Below are positions 26,177 through 33,860 of a stretch of 64,000 nt of DNA, one piece after another (the first letter of the stretch is position 1; every line of letters starts with the position of its first letter). Origin of the DNA: MRBY01 sp943371005 (GTDB taxonomy: Bacteria > Cyanobacteriota > Cyanobacteriia > Cyanobacteriales > MRBY01); contig CALRTB020000006.1 of NCBI GenBank assembly GCA_943371005.1, positions 62,001 to 126,000 of the forward strand, read 5' to 3'. A program made the position numbers and the translations under genes. The notes under the pieces were generated by a model. It was not told the DNA's origin. It saw nothing but the letters and a program-made list of their open reading frames with translations, and ran no database searches.

Positions 26177-27499
26177 TTAGCTATCCTGGGCCGGACGATT
26201 CGGCCGCTCTGAGCTGGCCTGTTTTTCGGGGATCACAATCGTACCCGTGCGGAGCTGTTCGTCGAGCAGTTGAATCGCTTTGGCATATTGTGGGTCAGCC
26301 ATTGTACCAATTTTTGTGCGATCTTCTTGCAATGTTTCTTGGTCTGCTTCATCGAGTTCTACGACAAAGTCCGGCGCAATGCCTTCTTTATTAATATCCC
26401 GACCGGAGGGGGTCAAATATTTCGCGACGGTCACAGCAACCCCAGAATCATCTCCCAGGCGACGGACAGACTGCACCAGCCCTTTCCCGAAGGTTTGCGT
26501 CCCCACAAGTACCGCCCGTTGATTGTCTTGGAGTGCCCCCGAGAGGATTTCGCTGGCACTGGCAGATCCCCCGTCCACTAAAACGATTAGGGGTTTATCC
26601 GTTAGGGCACTGTTACTGGCTTCCTGGCGGTCCACTTCGCCGACACGGTTGACCGTTGAAACAATGCCGCCGCCATCGAGCCACATTTGGGCAATGTCAA
26701 TGCTGGCATAGAGCAGTCCCCCTGGATTTGAACGTAAATCCAAGACGTAGCCATCGACATTTTGGGATTCTAGATCGGCGATCGCCTCTCGCATCTCTGC
26801 CGTCGCCTGGGCGCTGAATTGCGTCAGACGAATATAGCCCACATCACCAATGGGACTTTCATTAATCCGTGCCTTTACCGGGTGAATCTGAATTACTTCA
26901 CGGATAATAGGAACCTCTAAGACTCGCTCATCGCGACGGATGGTGAGGACGACCTCTGTGCCCCGTTGACCCCGGATCAGATTCACCACATCATTCAGTT
27001 CCATCCCTTCAGTGGGTTGATCATCCACAGCAACGATCACATCTTGGGCCATAATGCCCGCTTCAAAGGCTGGTGTCTCTTCAATGGGCGCAATAACAAC
27101 CACTTCTTCCGTATCCTTGTCCTTGGCGATCTGAATCCCAACCCCAGTCAGTTCACCAGACGTATCAACCTGTAAATTTTCAAAATCTTGGGGGGGCATA
27201 AACCGGGTATAAGGATCCCCTAAAAGATCCAACATTTCCCGAATTGCATCGTAGGCTTCGTCCGTATTGGCATAGTCTTTGCTGAGGAACTCTTGCCGCA
27301 CCTGACGCCAATCGTTTTGGTTAAAGGTTGCATCAACATATTCTTTGTTGATGACATACCAAACCTCGTCCACAATTTCCTTTGGGCTGTCTTTGAGGTA
27401 GGCTTGGCTCTTAGAGTAGTGCAGTCCTGCCCCTGTAACCGCCACAGTGGTTAACACTAGAGCTGTTGCACCGAGTACAAAGGGTTTAGAGTTTGACAT
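26177..27499 (-). CDS. C-terminal processing peptidase (S41, Ctp/Prc family)
   Basis: The 440-residue protein has an N-terminal membrane or signal segment (FVLGATALVLTTVAVTGAGL), a PDZ domain near residues 110-200 (GELTGVGIQI, GIMAQDVIVAVDDQPTEGM), and the S41 protease core. The catalytic serine is in DGGSASASEILSGAL and the lysine in GTQTFGKGLVQS. CtpA of this family trims the D1 precursor; CtpB and CtpC are relatives with other or overlapping roles. I cannot say which paralogue this is, though the N-terminus reminds me of CtpC. It acts in the lumen or periplasm. Confidence 0.94.
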   Translation of the reverse strand: MSNSKPFVLGATALVLTTVAVTGAGLHYSKSQAYLKDSPKEIVDEVWYVINKEYVDATFNQNDWRQVRQEFLSKDYANTDEAYDAIREMLDLLGDPYTRFMPPQDFENLQVDTSGELTGVGIQIAKDKDTEEVVVIAPIEETPAFEAGIMAQDVIVAVDDQPTEGMELNDVVNLIRGQRGTEVVLTIRRDERVLEVPIIREVIQIHPVKARINESPIGDVGYIRLTQFSAQATAEMREAIADLESQNVDGYVLDLRSNPGGLLYASIDIAQMWLDGGGIVSTVNRVGEVDRQEASNSALTDKPLIVLVDGGSASASEILSGALQDNQRAVLVGTQTFGKGLVQSVRRLGDDSGVAVTVAKYLTPSGRDINKEGIAPDFVVELDEADQETLQEDRTKIGTMADPQYAKAIQLLDEQLRTGTIVIPEKQASSERPNRPAQDS

Positions 27500-27642
27500 G
27501 GAAGGCTTCAGATAGTTAGTGAATTGGGACTGCCCCCATCAATAGTTTGCACGACAGCCACTATATCTATGCTAATGCAGCAAACTTAAAATCGGGAAGG
27601 GCGATAAAGATTTCCCGGTTAGGCGATCGCCACCATTGCGGT

Positions 27643-27668
27643 CAAAAATAAAGACGAACCAAGGTTCG
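27643..27668 (-). terminator. Terminator of the Ca2+/H+ exchanger gene
   Basis: On the minus strand the perfect stem CGAACC/GGTTCG with a two-base loop is followed by TCTTTATTTTT. It lies 42 bases after the exchanger stop codon. The two-base loop means the real stem is probably shorter. Confidence 0.6.
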
Positions 27669-27709
27669 CCCAAAGAAATTAGCAGTTTGATTGTTTGTGA
27701 TGCGATGAT

Positions 27710-28813
27710 TTAGGCCAATCCAGGCACAGCAGGATGGAAGAAAAAGGCCAACCCAAGCACTGTATAGGTCGCTAGTAATAAGCTTCCTTCTAGCCAGTTA
27801 GAATTACCATCGGAACTAATGGAGTTGGCAATCAGGACAGCTACGGCCACGGCCACCAGTTCAAAGGGATTGAAATCAAGATCCATCGGTTGACCAATGA
27901 TCCACCCAGCAATTACTAAGACCGGTGCAACAAACAGGGCAATTTGCAAACTAGAGCCAACGGCAACGGATACAGATAAATCCATTTTATTTTTTAGGGC
28001 GACGGTAACAGCGGTGGCATGTTCTGCGGCATTACCAATGATGGGCAGGAGAATTACCCCTGTAAAGAGAGGACTGAGGCCGAGGCTTTCGGTGGCTGCT
28101 TCAAGGGAACCAACTAAGAGTTCTGATTCGATGGCAACGGCGAGGGTAACGACGAGTAGAACCCCAACCCAGAGCCAAAGGTTAATTTTTGCCTTAGCTT
28201 CTTCTTCCGTTTCTCCTTCTTCTTCGACTTCTGCGACTCCCACATCATATAAATAGGAGTGGGTTTTCATCGAGAACAATAAAGTGAGGCCGTAGACCAG
28301 AATAAGCACAATTGCAACGGCAACGGAGAGGTTTTGGAGGGTTGCTTGGCCAATACCAGCGGAGGTATATTCCACAGCGGTGGGAATTAAAATCGCAATC
28401 ACCGCCAAGTTCATGGATGAGGCATTGAGGCGGGCAGCAGTCGGCTGAAAGTCCTGTTCTTTGAATTTGAGGCCACCTAAGAGCATCGCAAAACCCATCA
28501 CCAGTAGCAGGTTACTAATGATTGATCCGGTGATCGTGGCCTTGACGACATCGACTAAGCCGGACTTGAGGGCAATAAAAGCCAAAATTAATTCAGTGGC
28601 ATTGCCAAAGGTGGCATTTAACAAACCACCAAGGTTGGGGCCGACGACAACGGCAATTTCTTCGGTGGCTTCTCCCATGAAAGCGGCTAGGGGCACAATG
28701 GCGATCGCCGCTGTACAAAACACAGTAACGGGACTCCATTCGAGGAAGTGGCCAGCTAGGGAAATTGGGATAAAAACTAGCAGGGCTAGGAAAAAAGTGT
28801 TTTTGTTTAGCAT
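27710..28813 (-). CDS. Calcium/proton exchanger (CAX family)
   Basis: The 367-residue protein has about eleven hydrophobic segments and the two inverted cation-exchanger repeats with their glutamate signatures (GLLNATFGNATELILAFIAL and LPIIGNAAEHATAVTVALKN). An acidic loop (VAEVEEEGETEEEAKAK, near residue 205) separates the halves. It matches the CAX exchangers, such as the one described in Synechocystis, that expel Ca2+ using the proton gradient and matter for salt tolerance. The start ATG is at 28813 and a terminator follows. Confidence 0.94.
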   Translation of the reverse strand: MLNKNTFFLALLVFIPISLAGHFLEWSPVTVFCTAAIAIVPLAAFMGEATEEIAVVVGPNLGGLLNATFGNATELILAFIALKSGLVDVVKATITGSIISNLLLVMGFAMLLGGLKFKEQDFQPTAARLNASSMNLAVIAILIPTAVEYTSAGIGQATLQNLSVAVAIVLILVYGLTLLFSMKTHSYLYDVGVAEVEEEGETEEEAKAKINLWLWVGVLLVVTLAVAIESELLVGSLEAATESLGLSPLFTGVILLPIIGNAAEHATAVTVALKNKMDLSVSVAVGSSLQIALFVAPVLVIAGWIIGQPMDLDFNPFELVAVAVAVLIANSISSDGNSNWLEGSLLLATYTVLGLAFFFHPAVPGLA

Positions 28814-29009
28814 AAAGACGTAAGGGTTGCGCTAGTGTCCAATATAGACGCGAAACCAAGAATCCGCGCTCCTTTCGGCAGAGATTCCTTGATGAAAACT
28901 TACAAAGTGGCGATCGCTGTTACATTTGTATTTTTCCAAACATATAAAATCAATATCAGATTTAAAAATCCGCAGTAGACTAAAATTGCAGCACTTCTTT
29001 GTTAAGTTA

Positions 29010-29747
29010 ATGCAAAAAATATTCCAGTCTCCCGATTTAAAAACATTTTTTGCTCAAGAAATCGAGAAGAAAAAAGCATCTCAAACTCAGGAAATTTATG
29101 CAAAAGCCGGGAATAATACCCTAGGTTACTTTGCGGTAGGTGTACATCAATTCAAGAACTTCAGGAATCAAGTCCAAGGTAATATCGGAGAAAACTTTAT
29201 TGCACTTCTATTGAGTCAGTTACCAAAAACCTGGGCGATGGGAAAAAATATCCTGATCCCCACCCGTAGCCAAAAGCTAACAGAGATTGATTTATTAATT
29301 GTCGGCACAAAAGGCATTTTTCTCATGGAAATCAAGACCTGGAAAGGGTCTTTTTCTGCGTATGCTGACCGCTGGAAAAGGAGAGAAGGGAGTCGTTGGA
29401 TACCTTTACAAAACAGTCCAACCCAACAGAGTCTATACCACCAACAAGCGTTTCAAATTTGGCTTGACGCCCAAAATATATCCATTGATAGCAATGCCAT
29501 CATTGCACCTGTTATTTTTCCTGCCGCCCAGTGGGTCGGTGTAAAAAAATGTTCTGCCCCGGTAATTACTGCCTTAAGCGCATTAAAGTATTTGATTGCT
29601 CAAAGACAAGATTATTTGGATGATCTCCAAATAGGAACTATTGTAAATGCTCTCCAAAAAATTGCAGTGCCTACGCAGCAGTCAGACTCACAAAAGCCAA
29701 CTTTGGCTAAACCTAAACCTATTCTCAAAAAGAAACGCTACACATGA
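29010..29747 (+). CDS. NERD domain protein (nuclease-related)
   Basis: From ATG 29010 the protein has 245 residues. A NERD domain spans about residues 65-185, with the expected GNIGENFIALLL, TEIDLLIVGTKGIFLMEIK and TWKG motifs. These correspond to the E, D and ExK residues of a PD-(D/E)XK-like nuclease fold. NERD domains occur in proteins tied to DNA processing or plasmid and stress functions; the target here is unknown. The tail (residues 215-245) is basic and proline-rich (KPTLAKPKPILKKKR). The frame continues up to a TTG at 28926 with no support. The region is AT-rich compared with its neighbours. Confidence 0.8.
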   Translation: MQKIFQSPDLKTFFAQEIEKKKASQTQEIYAKAGNNTLGYFAVGVHQFKNFRNQVQGNIGENFIALLLSQLPKTWAMGKNILIPTRSQKLTEIDLLIVGTKGIFLMEIKTWKGSFSAYADRWKRREGSRWIPLQNSPTQQSLYHQQAFQIWLDAQNISIDSNAIIAPVIFPAAQWVGVKKCSAPVITALSALKYLIAQRQDYLDDLQIGTIVNALQKIAVPTQQSDSQKPTLAKPKPILKKKRYT

Positions 29748-29750
29748 GGC

Positions 29751-29775
29751 AAAAAAAATCTCCCTTGATGGGAGA
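29751..29775 (-). terminator. Terminator of por
   Basis: On the minus strand TCTCCC ATCAA GGGAGA is followed by eight Ts, 49 bases after the por stop. It also sits directly after the NERD gene stop but has no T-run in that direction. Confidence 0.85.
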
Positions 29776-29824
29776 CGATAAGAATAAAATTGCTCTCTTA
29801 AGGAATTAGGAATCAGGATAAAAA

Positions 29825-30793
29825 TTAGGCCGGCATCCCGACTAACTTGGCGCTGAGATCCCAAAGGACATCTGCTTTGTTATCGTCAAGGGCTTCATCA
29901 GAAACTTCTTGCATAAAGGCTTCTCGTCCTTGCTGTTGGCGGTTCCCCCAACTCCAGTAAACGCCAGATACATCAAAGCCAGGATCTGCGACAACTTTGG
30001 CCAGACGTTCCCCTGCGACTTCCTCGGTGACATAGCCCCCGGTAATATTTTTTTGGAACCAAGGGAAGATCTTCCGGAACAGGCCATAGTGATTTCTAAA
30101 GAGGCCCGTTTCAGCAACACAGCCCGGATAAAAGGAGTTGAAGATAATCCCAGTGTCTTTGTGATAGCGGTTGTGGAGTTCCCGCATGGTGAGGATATTA
30201 CAGAGTTTGCTGTCTTTGTAAGCTTTACCGGGTTTAAAGATTTTGCCATCGATCATGGCGACAGGGGGCTTAAAGCCAGCGGCCATCCCCTGGAGATCCC
30301 CAAGGTCGGGGGGCGCAGGAATGGGAATTTTGCCACCCACTTCTTTCGGGTTAGCGGTGACGGTACCGAGAATCACAAGGCGCTTGTCTGCGGCGGGAGA
30401 ATTTTTGAGGTCTTCCAGCATTAAATTGCAGAGCAGGAAATGACCCAAGTGGTTGGTGGCAACGCAAAGTTCATAACCATCTTTGTTGCGTTGGGGCTCC
30501 TTGGCGAGGGGCAGATACACCGCCGCATTACAAACGAGGGAGTTTAGGGTTTTACCCGTGGCCCGAAAATCGGCGACGAATTTACGGACGCTATCGAAAT
30601 CAGCGAGATCAAGGTGCATGATCGTCCGACTGGCTTCGGGGATGCCAACTTCTTTGGCGACTCGTTCGGTTTTTTCGAGGTTGCGGCAGGCCATGACCAC
30701 ATGCCAGCCTTTCTCGGCGAGGGCTTTGGCCCCATAGAGTCCGACCCCAGATGAGGCACCGGTAATGATCGCGGTTTTTTGTTGATCTGTCAT
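29825..30793 (-). CDS. por: Light-dependent protochlorophyllide oxidoreductase
   Basis: POR reduces protochlorophyllide to chlorophyllide with NADPH in a light-driven step of chlorophyll synthesis. The 322-residue protein shows the SDR cofactor motif ITGASSGVGLYGAKALAEKG, NAAVY (SDR NAG equivalent), and the catalytic YKDSKLCN with Tyr and Lys. The POR-specific LVCNAAVYLPLAKEPQR and ELCVATNHLGHFLLCNLML are also present. It is a single gene with its own terminator. Confidence 0.98.
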   Translation of the reverse strand: MTDQQKTAIITGASSGVGLYGAKALAEKGWHVVMACRNLEKTERVAKEVGIPEASRTIMHLDLADFDSVRKFVADFRATGKTLNSLVCNAAVYLPLAKEPQRNKDGYELCVATNHLGHFLLCNLMLEDLKNSPAADKRLVILGTVTANPKEVGGKIPIPAPPDLGDLQGMAAGFKPPVAMIDGKIFKPGKAYKDSKLCNILTMRELHNRYHKDTGIIFNSFYPGCVAETGLFRNHYGLFRKIFPWFQKNITGGYVTEEVAGERLAKVVADPGFDVSGVYWSWGNRQQQGREAFMQEVSDEALDDNKADVLWDLSAKLVGMPA

Positions 30794-31095
30794 GATTCTA
30801 TGCTTTGGCGGAAGTTCATCACGTTAACTGCTTGTTGAAAATCTTACTATCGTTCTTTTCTCTTAATTTCGGGGGAATTCGTCGGGGGGAATTTGTCCTG
30901 GTCATTGGGCGAGAAATACCGGGGGGCTAAATTGGGCAAAGGCTTATGCCATGGGGCGATCGCCTTTTGATCGGGGGGACTGAAGCGGCGATCGCCCAAC
31001 TTTTAATATTTGTATCTCAATATTGCCCACTGCTTTACAAAGCCATATTTCTCGTAAAAACCTAGGGTAAAACTTTACTGAAATTTGGGGCCAAT
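30794..31095. other. Intergenic region upstream of por with paired HIP1 sites
   Basis: 302 bases between the por start and the dtd stop, both genes on the minus strand. It must contain the por promoter. Two HIP1-cored palindromes, at 30954-30964 and 30987-30997, are perfect inverted copies of each other. This follows trivially because HIP1 is itself a palindrome. No gene was seen. Confidence 0.5.
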
Positions 31096-31551
31096 TCAGG
31101 ACGGTTGGGCCTCGCGCTCTAGGGTGAGGGTCACGGGGCCATCGTTGATGATTTCCACCTGCATCATGGCGCCAAACTGTCCGGTTTCAATCTTCAGATC
31201 GCTTTGGCGGAGGCAGGCCACAAATTTTTCGTAGAGTTGTTCGGCTTGATCTGGTTTCGCAGAACCACTAAAGGATGGCCGCCGCCCCTTGCGACAGTCG
31301 CCATAGAGAGTAAATTGACTGACTACGAGGATTTCCCCTTGGATGTCCTGGATTGAGGCTTGCCAGGGATTGCCCTCAGGATCCGGAAAGAGGCGTAGAT
31401 TAAGGCACTTGCGGGCGAGCCACTGTAATTCGGCGTTGGTGTCGGTGGGGGAAATGCCGACGAGGAGCGTTAAGCCGCGGTTAATTTGGCCGACAATTTG
31501 CTGATTGACGCTGACCTGGGAACGTTGTACCCGTTGGAGAACAATTTTCAT
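31096..31551 (-). CDS. dtd: D-aminoacyl-tRNA deacylase
   Basis: DTD removes D-amino acids, and glycine mischarged on tRNA-Ala, from tRNA. The 151-residue protein starts MKIVLQRVQRSQVSV and has the two active-site segments SQFTLYGD and GPVTLTLE (family form GPVT), with the usual length of about 150. It is divergent from the YtxH gene with 66 bases between. Confidence 0.97.
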   Translation of the reverse strand: MKIVLQRVQRSQVSVNQQIVGQINRGLTLLVGISPTDTNAELQWLARKCLNLRLFPDPEGNPWQASIQDIQGEILVVSQFTLYGDCRKGRRPSFSGSAKPDQAEQLYEKFVACLRQSDLKIETGQFGAMMQVEIINDGPVTLTLEREAQPS

Positions 31552-31617
31552 CGGTTTTAGTAGAAGCCGGGTTGAATACTACAATGGAGGCGATTTGTGT
31601 AATGGGAGAACTTCAGT

Positions 31618-31965
31618 ATGGCTGAGCGAAATGGTGGGGCCTTTGTGGGCGGTGTGCTCATTGGGGGCGCTGTGGGGGCGATCGCCGGTTTATTATTCGC
31701 ACCGCGCTCCGGTAAAGATACCCGAAAAATTCTCAAAAAATCCCTCGAAGCACTGCCAGAACTGGCGGAGGATCTCTCCGATAGTCTACAACTCCACGCC
31801 GATCAAGTCTCGGAAACGGCCCGCCGCAATTGGGAAGATACGTTGCAGCGGTTACAGGAGGCGATCGCCGCTGGGATTGAAGCGAGCCAAACCGAAGCCC
31901 AACGCCTCGATACCGAAGAAGATGAACTCCTTCCTGCCCAAGAGATTGACCCGTCCCAAAATTAA
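31618..31965 (+). CDS. YtxH domain protein
   Basis: The 115-residue protein has one N-terminal membrane segment with a glycine-rich face (GGAFVGGVLIGGAVGAIAGL), then LFAPRSGKDTRK, the YtxH signature, and a long charged helix. It is probably an inner-membrane stress or envelope protein; function unknown. The next gene, 15 bases later, also encodes a one-span protein with a long helix, so they are likely co-transcribed and may act together. Confidence 0.87.
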   Translation: MAERNGGAFVGGVLIGGAVGAIAGLLFAPRSGKDTRKILKKSLEALPELAEDLSDSLQLHADQVSETARRNWEDTLQRLQEAIAAGIEASQTEAQRLDTEEDELLPAQEIDPSQN

Positions 31966-31980
31966 ACCGTTTCATTTACA

Positions 31981-32373
31981 GTGCAAGATCCTCTTTTTTG
32001 GTTACTCCTGTCTTTTCTGCTCGTTGCCCTCAGTCTCACTGCTGTCCTTGCCGCTGCTTTCCCGGCTTTTTTGGAGCTGGGACGGGCGGCCCGTAGCGCT
32101 GAGAAATTACTCGATACCCTCAACCGAGAGCTGCCACGCACCCTCGATGCTCTCCGGCGCACCGGGGGAGATATTACCGAATTAACTGATGAACTCGAAG
32201 CCAGTTTTAAAAGTGCCCGGGGGATTCTCCAGCAAACAGAAAAGGGACTGAAGCAAACCCAGCGCCAAATTCAACAGGTGCAACGGGGAGGACGCAGCAC
32301 TTGGACGGGATTCCAGACGGCTTGGCAAACATTTTGGCGATCGCCCCGCAAAAAATCCAGGCGGCGTCGTTAA
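31981..32373 (+). CDS. DUF948-like membrane-anchored coiled-coil protein
   Basis: The 130-residue protein starts at GTG 31981, 15 bases after the YtxH gene. One N-terminal span (WLLLSFLLVALSLTAVLAAA) is followed by a long amphipathic helix (about residues 30-100, rich in Leu, Glu, Gln) and a strongly basic tail (RSPRKKSRRRR). It resembles DUF948 proteins, which often pair with YtxH proteins. The tail could bind lipids or nucleic acid. Function unknown. Confidence 0.8.
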   Translation: MQDPLFWLLLSFLLVALSLTAVLAAAFPAFLELGRAARSAEKLLDTLNRELPRTLDALRRTGGDITELTDELEASFKSARGILQQTEKGLKQTQRQIQQVQRGGRSTWTGFQTAWQTFWRSPRKKSRRRR

Positions 32374-32409
32374 TTTCTTTTGTTTACGACATCCTCATCT
32401 AGGGGAAAT

Positions 32410-33495
32410 TTATCCGTAGCGGTAATAGGCGGCACAGGCTCCCTCGGAGGAAACCATCGGTGCACCAAGGGGATGTTCAGGGGTGCAGCTTGTGCCAAAG
32501 GCGGGGCATTGCTTGGGTTTTTTTTGACCTTGGAGAATTTCGCCACTAATACAGGGAGAAGACGCTTGGGGCTGGAAATGCGCCAAATCTAATGTAAATT
32601 TGCGAGAGGCATCAAAGGCGGCGTATTTTTCGCGCAATCCGAAACCGCTCTGGGGAATTTCACCGATGCCACGCCAAGTTCGTGGGACTGTTTCAAAAAT
32701 TTCTGCTACCAATTGCTGGGCAGTTGGATTGCCTGCGGCTTGCACGACGCGACGGTATTGATTTTCGATGTGCGATCGCCCTTCCTCCAACTGTTTCACA
32801 CACAGATAAATGCCTTGCACAATGTCCAATGGTTCAAAGCCTGTCACGATCAGGGGGATTTGGTAATTTTCGGCGATCGCCTCGTATTCCTGATAACCCA
32901 TCACGGTGCAAACATGACCCGCCAGTAAAAAGCCCTGAATTTGGCAATTGGGAGCAGACAAAATCGCTGCCATCGCTGGCGGAACCAACACGTGGGCGAC
33001 CAAGAGGGAGAAATTATTTAAGCCCAATTTTTCAGCTTGGTAGACTGCCATCGCCGTGGTTGGTGCTGTCGTTTCAAAGCCCACCGCAAAAAAAATCATC
33101 TGTTTATCGGGATTTTCCTGCGCCATTTTCAGGGCATCGAGGGGAGAATAAACCATTTTTACGGCTGCCCCCCGCGCCTTCACCGCAAGCAAATCGAGAC
33201 TCGTCCCCGGCACGCGCAACATATCGCCGAAGGAACAAAGCACCACATCGGGCAACTGGGCCAGGGCGATCGCCTGATCAATCAATTCAGCAGGGGTGAC
33301 ACAGACCGGACAACCGGGGCCATGAATCAACGTAATCTCTGGGGGCAGCAGTTGATCGATGCCATATTTCACGATGCTGTGGGTTTGTCCGCCGCAAATT
33401 TCCATGATCTGCCAAGGACGGGTAACAATATTGGCGATCGCCTTGATATATCCTTGCACTGCTGTCGGATCGCGAAATTCATCGACAAATTTCAT
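32410..33495 (-). CDS. hypD: Hydrogenase maturation factor HypD
   Basis: HypD is the Fe-S scaffold on which the Fe(CN)2CO unit of [NiFe] hydrogenase is built together with HypC. The 361-residue protein has the conserved EICGGQTHSIVKYGI, HGPGCPVCVTP, FFAVGFETTAPTTA and the C-terminal cysteines of the [4Fe-4S] site (CPAFGTSCTPEHPLGAPMVS). Its ATG overlaps the hypC stop by four bases. It is the last gene of the hox-hyp run and is convergent with the small membrane protein at 31981. Confidence 0.97.
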   Translation of the reverse strand: MKFVDEFRDPTAVQGYIKAIANIVTRPWQIMEICGGQTHSIVKYGIDQLLPPEITLIHGPGCPVCVTPAELIDQAIALAQLPDVVLCSFGDMLRVPGTSLDLLAVKARGAAVKMVYSPLDALKMAQENPDKQMIFFAVGFETTAPTTAMAVYQAEKLGLNNFSLLVAHVLVPPAMAAILSAPNCQIQGFLLAGHVCTVMGYQEYEAIAENYQIPLIVTGFEPLDIVQGIYLCVKQLEEGRSHIENQYRRVVQAAGNPTAQQLVAEIFETVPRTWRGIGEIPQSGFGLREKYAAFDASRKFTLDLAHFQPQASSPCISGEILQGQKKPKQCPAFGTSCTPEHPLGAPMVSSEGACAAYYRYG

Positions 33496-33740
33496 GCAGG
33501 TTCCACTCCTGCAAAGGCTTCCATTTCTGCCAAATTCGCGAGGGTTTCCGTTGCCGCCGCCTCATCCAACACACTCAGAGCAAACCCCGCATGCACCACC
33601 GCATAATCCCCTACTTGGGCTTCTGGCACGTAGGCGAGGCTCACTTCCCGCACCACACCCCCAAAACTTACCCGACCCATTTTAAAGAGGGGATCATCTC
33701 CGGTAATCTCTAAAATTTTTCCCGGCACCGCAAGGCACAT
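33492..33740 (-). CDS. hypC: Hydrogenase maturation chaperone HypC
   Basis: The 82-residue protein begins MCLAVPGKILEI; the second-residue cysteine is essential for carrying the iron unit with HypD and docking to pre-HoxH. It matches HypC/HupF length and sequence (VSLAYVPEAQVGDYAVVHAG). It overlaps hypD by four bases, implying coupled translation of the two partners, and lies 120 bases after hypF. Confidence 0.96.
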   Translation of the reverse strand: MCLAVPGKILEITGDDPLFKMGRVSFGGVVREVSLAYVPEAQVGDYAVVHAGFALSVLDEAAATETLANLAEMEAFAGVEPA

Positions 33741-33860
33741 ATTTCTGCACTTTTTATCTAAACTTTTCCGCTTTGATCCTAGCGAATCGTGACTGTTTCC
33801 GTTGTCCGCTTCAAATTTTTTGATGAAGGTCGCTTTATCGGATTTCCCACTAGCAAAAAT

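Noticed and set aside
28926..29009. Longer NERD protein from a TTG at 28926
   Set aside because: The added 28 residues are upstream of a good ATG, in AT-rich sequence, and no ribosome site precedes the TTG.
30954..30997. Perfect inverted repeat upstream of por
   Set aside because: Both arms are HIP1 octamers with matching flanks. HIP1 is itself a palindrome and occurs throughout the window, so pairing is expected by chance.
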